From Cellulomonas dongxiuzhuiae (lineage in GTDB: Bacteria > Actinomycetota > Actinomycetes > Actinomycetales > Cellulomonadaceae): a stretch of DNA of 64,000 nucleotides. Below the pieces are notes generated by a model. The model had not been told where the DNA came from. It saw nothing but the letters and a program-made list of their open reading frames with translations, and did not search any database. A program made the translations under genes and the position numbers. How positions within the stretch are numbered: the first letter of the stretch is position 1; each line of letters starts with the position of its first letter. This document shows, piece after piece, positions 61,591 to 64,000 of this stretch. Where the stretch lies: positions 1,984,001 to 2,048,000 of the forward strand of contig NZ_CP076023.1 of the NCBI RefSeq assembly GCF_018623035.1, written 5' to 3'.

Positions 61591-62718
61591 ATGAGCGCGA
61601 CGACCAGTGCGACGTGCGTCCCCGGACCCGACCCGGTGGTGCCGGGCGCTGCCCCGCAGGAGCTCGCGGCGATGCGCCGCGCCCTGGAGCTGGCGGCCCG
61701 CGGCCCGTATGGCCCGAACCCGCGTGTGGGCTGCGTCCTGCTGGCGCCGGACGGCACGACCCTGGGTGAGGGCTGGCACCGGGGTGCGGGCACGCCGCAC
61801 GCCGAGGTGGCGGCCCTGGCCGACGCCCGCGAGCGCGGTGCGCAGGTGCGCGGGGCGACGGCGGTCGTGACGCTGGAGCCGTGCGACCACACCGGGCGGA
61901 CGGGTCCGTGCTCCGTGGCGCTCCTGGACGCGGGGGTCGCGCGTGTCCTGGTCGCCGTGGCGGACCCGAACCCGGTGGCGGCCGGGGGAGCCGACCGGCT
62001 GCGTGCGGCAGGGGTCGACGTCGTGACGGGCGTGCTGGGGGAGCAGGGCGTCGAGGCCCTGGGCGCGTGGCTCCCGGCGGTGCGCGGCGGCAGGCCGTTC
62101 GTGACGCTGAAGATCGCCACGTCGCTCGACGGTCGGGTCGCGGCTGCCGACGGCACGAGCCGCTGGATCACGTCCGACGTCGCGCGGCGGCACGCGCACG
62201 CGCTGCGGCAGCAGGTCGGTGCGATCGTCGTGGGGACGGGCACGGTGCTGCTGGACGACCCGTCGCTGACGGCGCGCGCGGTGGACGGGTCCCTGGTCGA
62301 GCAGCAGCCCCTGCGTGTCGTCGTGGGGTCGCGCGACGTGCCGCCGGGGGCGCGGCTGCGCGGGCCGGGCGGCGAGCTGGTCCAGGTCAGGACCCACGAC
62401 CCCGCCCGGGTGCTCGCGGTGCTGCACGAGCGCGAGGTGCGGCACGTCCTCGTCGAGGGCGGTCCGACGCTCGCGGCGGCGTTCCTCGCGGCGGGCCTGG
62501 TCGACGAGGTGCACGCGTACGTCGCACCGGTCCTGCTGGGGGCCGGTGCGGGCGCCGTCGGGGACCTGGGCATCACCACGATCTCGCAGGCGCTGCGGCT
62601 GGTGCCGAACCAGGTCCTCCCGCTGGGGCCCGACGTGCTCGTCGTCGCCACGCCGCAGCACCCGCCGGGCGGCCCTGCCGCCCCGGCCCCACGCACGTCC
62701 ACCGAGGAGGAGATCTGA
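61591..62718 (+). CDS. ribD: Bifunctional riboflavin deaminase/reductase RibD
   Basis: A 375-residue enzyme for the second and third steps of riboflavin synthesis. The N-terminal deaminase has HAEVAAL (about 70) and EPCDHTGRTGPC, the zinc site. The C-terminal reductase has KIATSLDGRVA and HVLVEGGPTLAAAFL. ATG 61591 follows GGAGG (61577-61581). An in-frame start inside the riboswitch is not credible. It overlaps ribE by one base. Confidence 0.95.
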   Translation: MSATTSATCVPGPDPVVPGAAPQELAAMRRALELAARGPYGPNPRVGCVLLAPDGTTLGEGWHRGAGTPHAEVAALADARERGAQVRGATAVVTLEPCDHTGRTGPCSVALLDAGVARVLVAVADPNPVAAGGADRLRAAGVDVVTGVLGEQGVEALGAWLPAVRGGRPFVTLKIATSLDGRVAAADGTSRWITSDVARRHAHALRQQVGAIVVGTGTVLLDDPSLTARAVDGSLVEQQPLRVVVGSRDVPPGARLRGPGGELVQVRTHDPARVLAVLHEREVRHVLVEGGPTLAAAFLAAGLVDEVHAYVAPVLLGAGAGAVGDLGITTISQALRLVPNQVLPLGPDVLVVATPQHPPGGPAAPAPRTSTEEEI

Positions 62719-63332
62719 TGTTCACCGGGATCGTCGAGGAGATGGGCACGGTCGTGGCCCTGGTACCGGGTGACGGCGCGGAGGCGGACGCGCGGCTGCG
62801 GGTCCGCGGGCCGCTGGTCACGTCGGACGCGTCGCTGGGCGACTCGATCGCGGTGAGCGGCGTGTGCCTGACGGTCGCGGAGCTGCCGGGCGACGGCTCG
62901 TTCGTCGCGGACGTCATGCCGGAGACCCTGCGCCGCTCGGCGCTGGGCGACCTGGCGGAGGGCGACCCGGTGAACCTGGAGCGTGCGCTGGCGGTCGGCG
63001 GACGGTACGGCGGGCACGTCGTGCAGGGCCACGTCGACGGTGTGGGCGTCGTCCGGTCGCGCCGTCCGGGGCCGCGATGGGACGAGGTCGAGATCGGTCT
63101 GGACCCGGCGCTCGCGCGGTACGTCGCGGAGAAGGGGTCGATCACGGTGCAGGGCGTGTCCCTGACGGTGACGCACGTGGGCGACGACTCGTTCGGGGTC
63201 TCGCTGATCCCGACGACGCTGCAGGTCACGACGCTGGGTGCGCTCGCGCCGGGGGCGCCCGTGAACATCGAGGTGGACGTGCTGGCCAAGTACACCGAAC
63301 GGCTGCTGGCGACCGCGGGGGTGACGCGATGA
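62718..63332 (+). CDS. ribE: Riboflavin synthase, alpha subunit
   Basis: A 204-residue enzyme that dismutates lumazine to riboflavin. Two lumazine-binding barrels are visible: MFTGIVEEMGTV...SGVCLTV and GGHVVQGHVDGVG...VQGVSLTV. A GAGGAGGAGA Shine-Dalgarno lies inside the end of ribD. It overlaps ribBA by four bases. Confidence 0.96.
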   Translation: MFTGIVEEMGTVVALVPGDGAEADARLRVRGPLVTSDASLGDSIAVSGVCLTVAELPGDGSFVADVMPETLRRSALGDLAEGDPVNLERALAVGGRYGGHVVQGHVDGVGVVRSRRPGPRWDEVEIGLDPALARYVAEKGSITVQGVSLTVTHVGDDSFGVSLIPTTLQVTTLGALAPGAPVNIEVDVLAKYTERLLATAGVTR

Positions 63333-64000
63333 GCGCGGACATCCGGCTGGGCACCGTCGAGGAGGCGCTCGAGGCGCTGCGTGCCGGTCGGCCCGTGGTC
63401 GTCGCCGACTCCCAGGACCGGGAGAACGAGGCGGACGTGGTCCTCGCGGCCCAGTCCGCGACGCCCGAGTGGGTGGCGTGGACCATCCGGCACTCGTCGG
63501 GCTACCTGTGCGCGCCGATGCCCGCGGCGCGGGCCGACGCGCTGGACCTGCCGCTGATGGTGCCGCACAGCCAGGACCCGCGGCGCACGGCGTACACGGT
63601 GACGGTGGACGCCGCGACGGGTGTCACGACCGGGATCTCCGCGGCCGACCGGGCGCGCACGCTGCGCGTCCTGGCGGACCCCGCATCCGGCCGGGGCGAC
63701 CTGATCCGGCCCGGGCACGTCCTGCCGCTGCGCGCGGTGCCCGGTGGGGTGCTGCACCGCGCGGGACACACCGAGGCGGCGGTCGACCTGTGCCGGCTCG
63801 CGGGCCTCGAGCCCGTCGGCGCGATCGCCGAGCTGGTGCGCGACGACGGCCACATGGTCCGGCTGCCGGAGGCGGCGCGCATCGCCGCCGACGCGGGGCT
63901 GGTCCTGCTGACGATCGCGGACCTGCGCGCGTGGCGTGCCGAGCACGACGGCCTCGAGCCCGCGGACGTCGAGCCGGACGCAGCGCCACGCGTGCACGCC
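63329..64000 (+). CDS. ribBA: RibB domain of a RibBA-type protein (partial, runs off the window)
   Basis: 224 codons are present with no stop. The sequence is 3,4-dihydroxy-2-butanone 4-phosphate synthase: VVVADSQDRENEADVV holds the metal and catalytic acidic residues, GYLCAPM, HSQDPRRTAYTVTVDAATGVTTGISAADRA and RPGHVLPLRA...HRAGHTEAAVDL complete it. Asp-Ser-Gln-Asp replaces the usual Asp-Asp-Glu-Asp. In this operon position the protein is normally fused to GTP cyclohydrolase II, which would lie beyond base 64000. Confidence 0.93.
   Translation, partial: MSADIRLGTVEEALEALRAGRPVVVADSQDRENEADVVLAAQSATPEWVAWTIRHSSGYLCAPMPAARADALDLPLMVPHSQDPRRTAYTVTVDAATGVTTGISAADRARTLRVLADPASGRGDLIRPGHVLPLRAVPGGVLHRAGHTEAAVDLCRLAGLEPVGAIAELVRDDGHMVRLPEAARIAADAGLVLLTIADLRAWRAEHDGLEPADVEPDAAPRVHA

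Overview
The window is a contiguous piece of a very GC-rich actinobacterial chromosome. GC-rich third codon positions, many GTG starts, TANNNT -10 boxes six or seven bases before start codons, an actinobacterial-type SOS box, mIHF and the order rpsD - DUF948 - alaS - ruvX - mltG - aroE all point to the order Micrococcales, most likely a Cellulomonas-like organism (an inference from gene order, not a search). There are no rRNA or tRNA genes, CRISPR arrays, insertion sequences or prophages, and no gene-free stretch reaches 300 bases.

Layout. 1-4.7 kb: the tail of an unknown gene, an SOS-box-controlled radical SAM protein, aspS, a GNAT acetyltransferase and a short-chain dehydrogenase. 4.7-9 kb, minus strand: a lipase maturation factor-like membrane protein, a DUF2809-like membrane protein and an MMPL transporter. 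9-17.7 kb: rarA, rpsD with a long structured leader, two small membrane proteins, alaS, ruvX, mltG, aroE. 17.7-31 kb: a complete type IV pilus (T4P) locus, pilB-pilT-pilC-pilA-(PilV/W/X-like)-pilD-pilM-pilN-pilO. 31-36 kb: aroC, an animal-type heme peroxidase, aroK, aroB. 36-39 kb: a DUF559 protein, a SatD-like/membrane protein pair behind a repeated operator-like sequence, efp, nusB. 39.3-41.6 kb, minus strand: a membrane GGDEF-EAL protein. 41.7-50.7 kb: the pyrimidine operon pyrR-pyrB-pyrC-(membrane protein)-carA-carB-pyrF behind a PyrR-type hairpin. 50.9-61.3 kb: a recombinase-like protein without catalytic residues, mihF, gmk, rpoZ, coaBC, metK, priA, fmt, rsmB, rpe. 61.4 kb to the end: an FMN riboswitch and ribD-ribE-ribBA, the last cut by the window end.

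How the parts work together. The T4P locus holds both motors (PilB extension, PilT retraction), the platform (PilC), the pilin (PilA), large minor pilins, the prepilin peptidase (PilD) and the alignment complex (PilMNO), with no secretin, as expected for a monoderm. The most interesting signal is regulatory. Four transcription units of this locus (pilB, pilT-pilC, pilA, pilMNO) and the distant GGDEF-EAL gene share a promoter-like pattern, [CT]TCA-N16/17-NCCGAT, which resembles promoters of FliA/WhiG-type (sigma-28) sigma factors. PilB also carries an MshEN-like N-terminal region of the kind that binds c-di-GMP. Together these suggest a motility sigma factor that switches on the pilus and a c-di-GMP enzyme acting on its motor.

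Other control elements read directly from the sequence are a perfect LexA-type palindrome, a PyrR-type loop that can sequester the pyrR Shine-Dalgarno, an FMN riboswitch, structured leaders before rpsD and efp, and several strong terminator hairpins.
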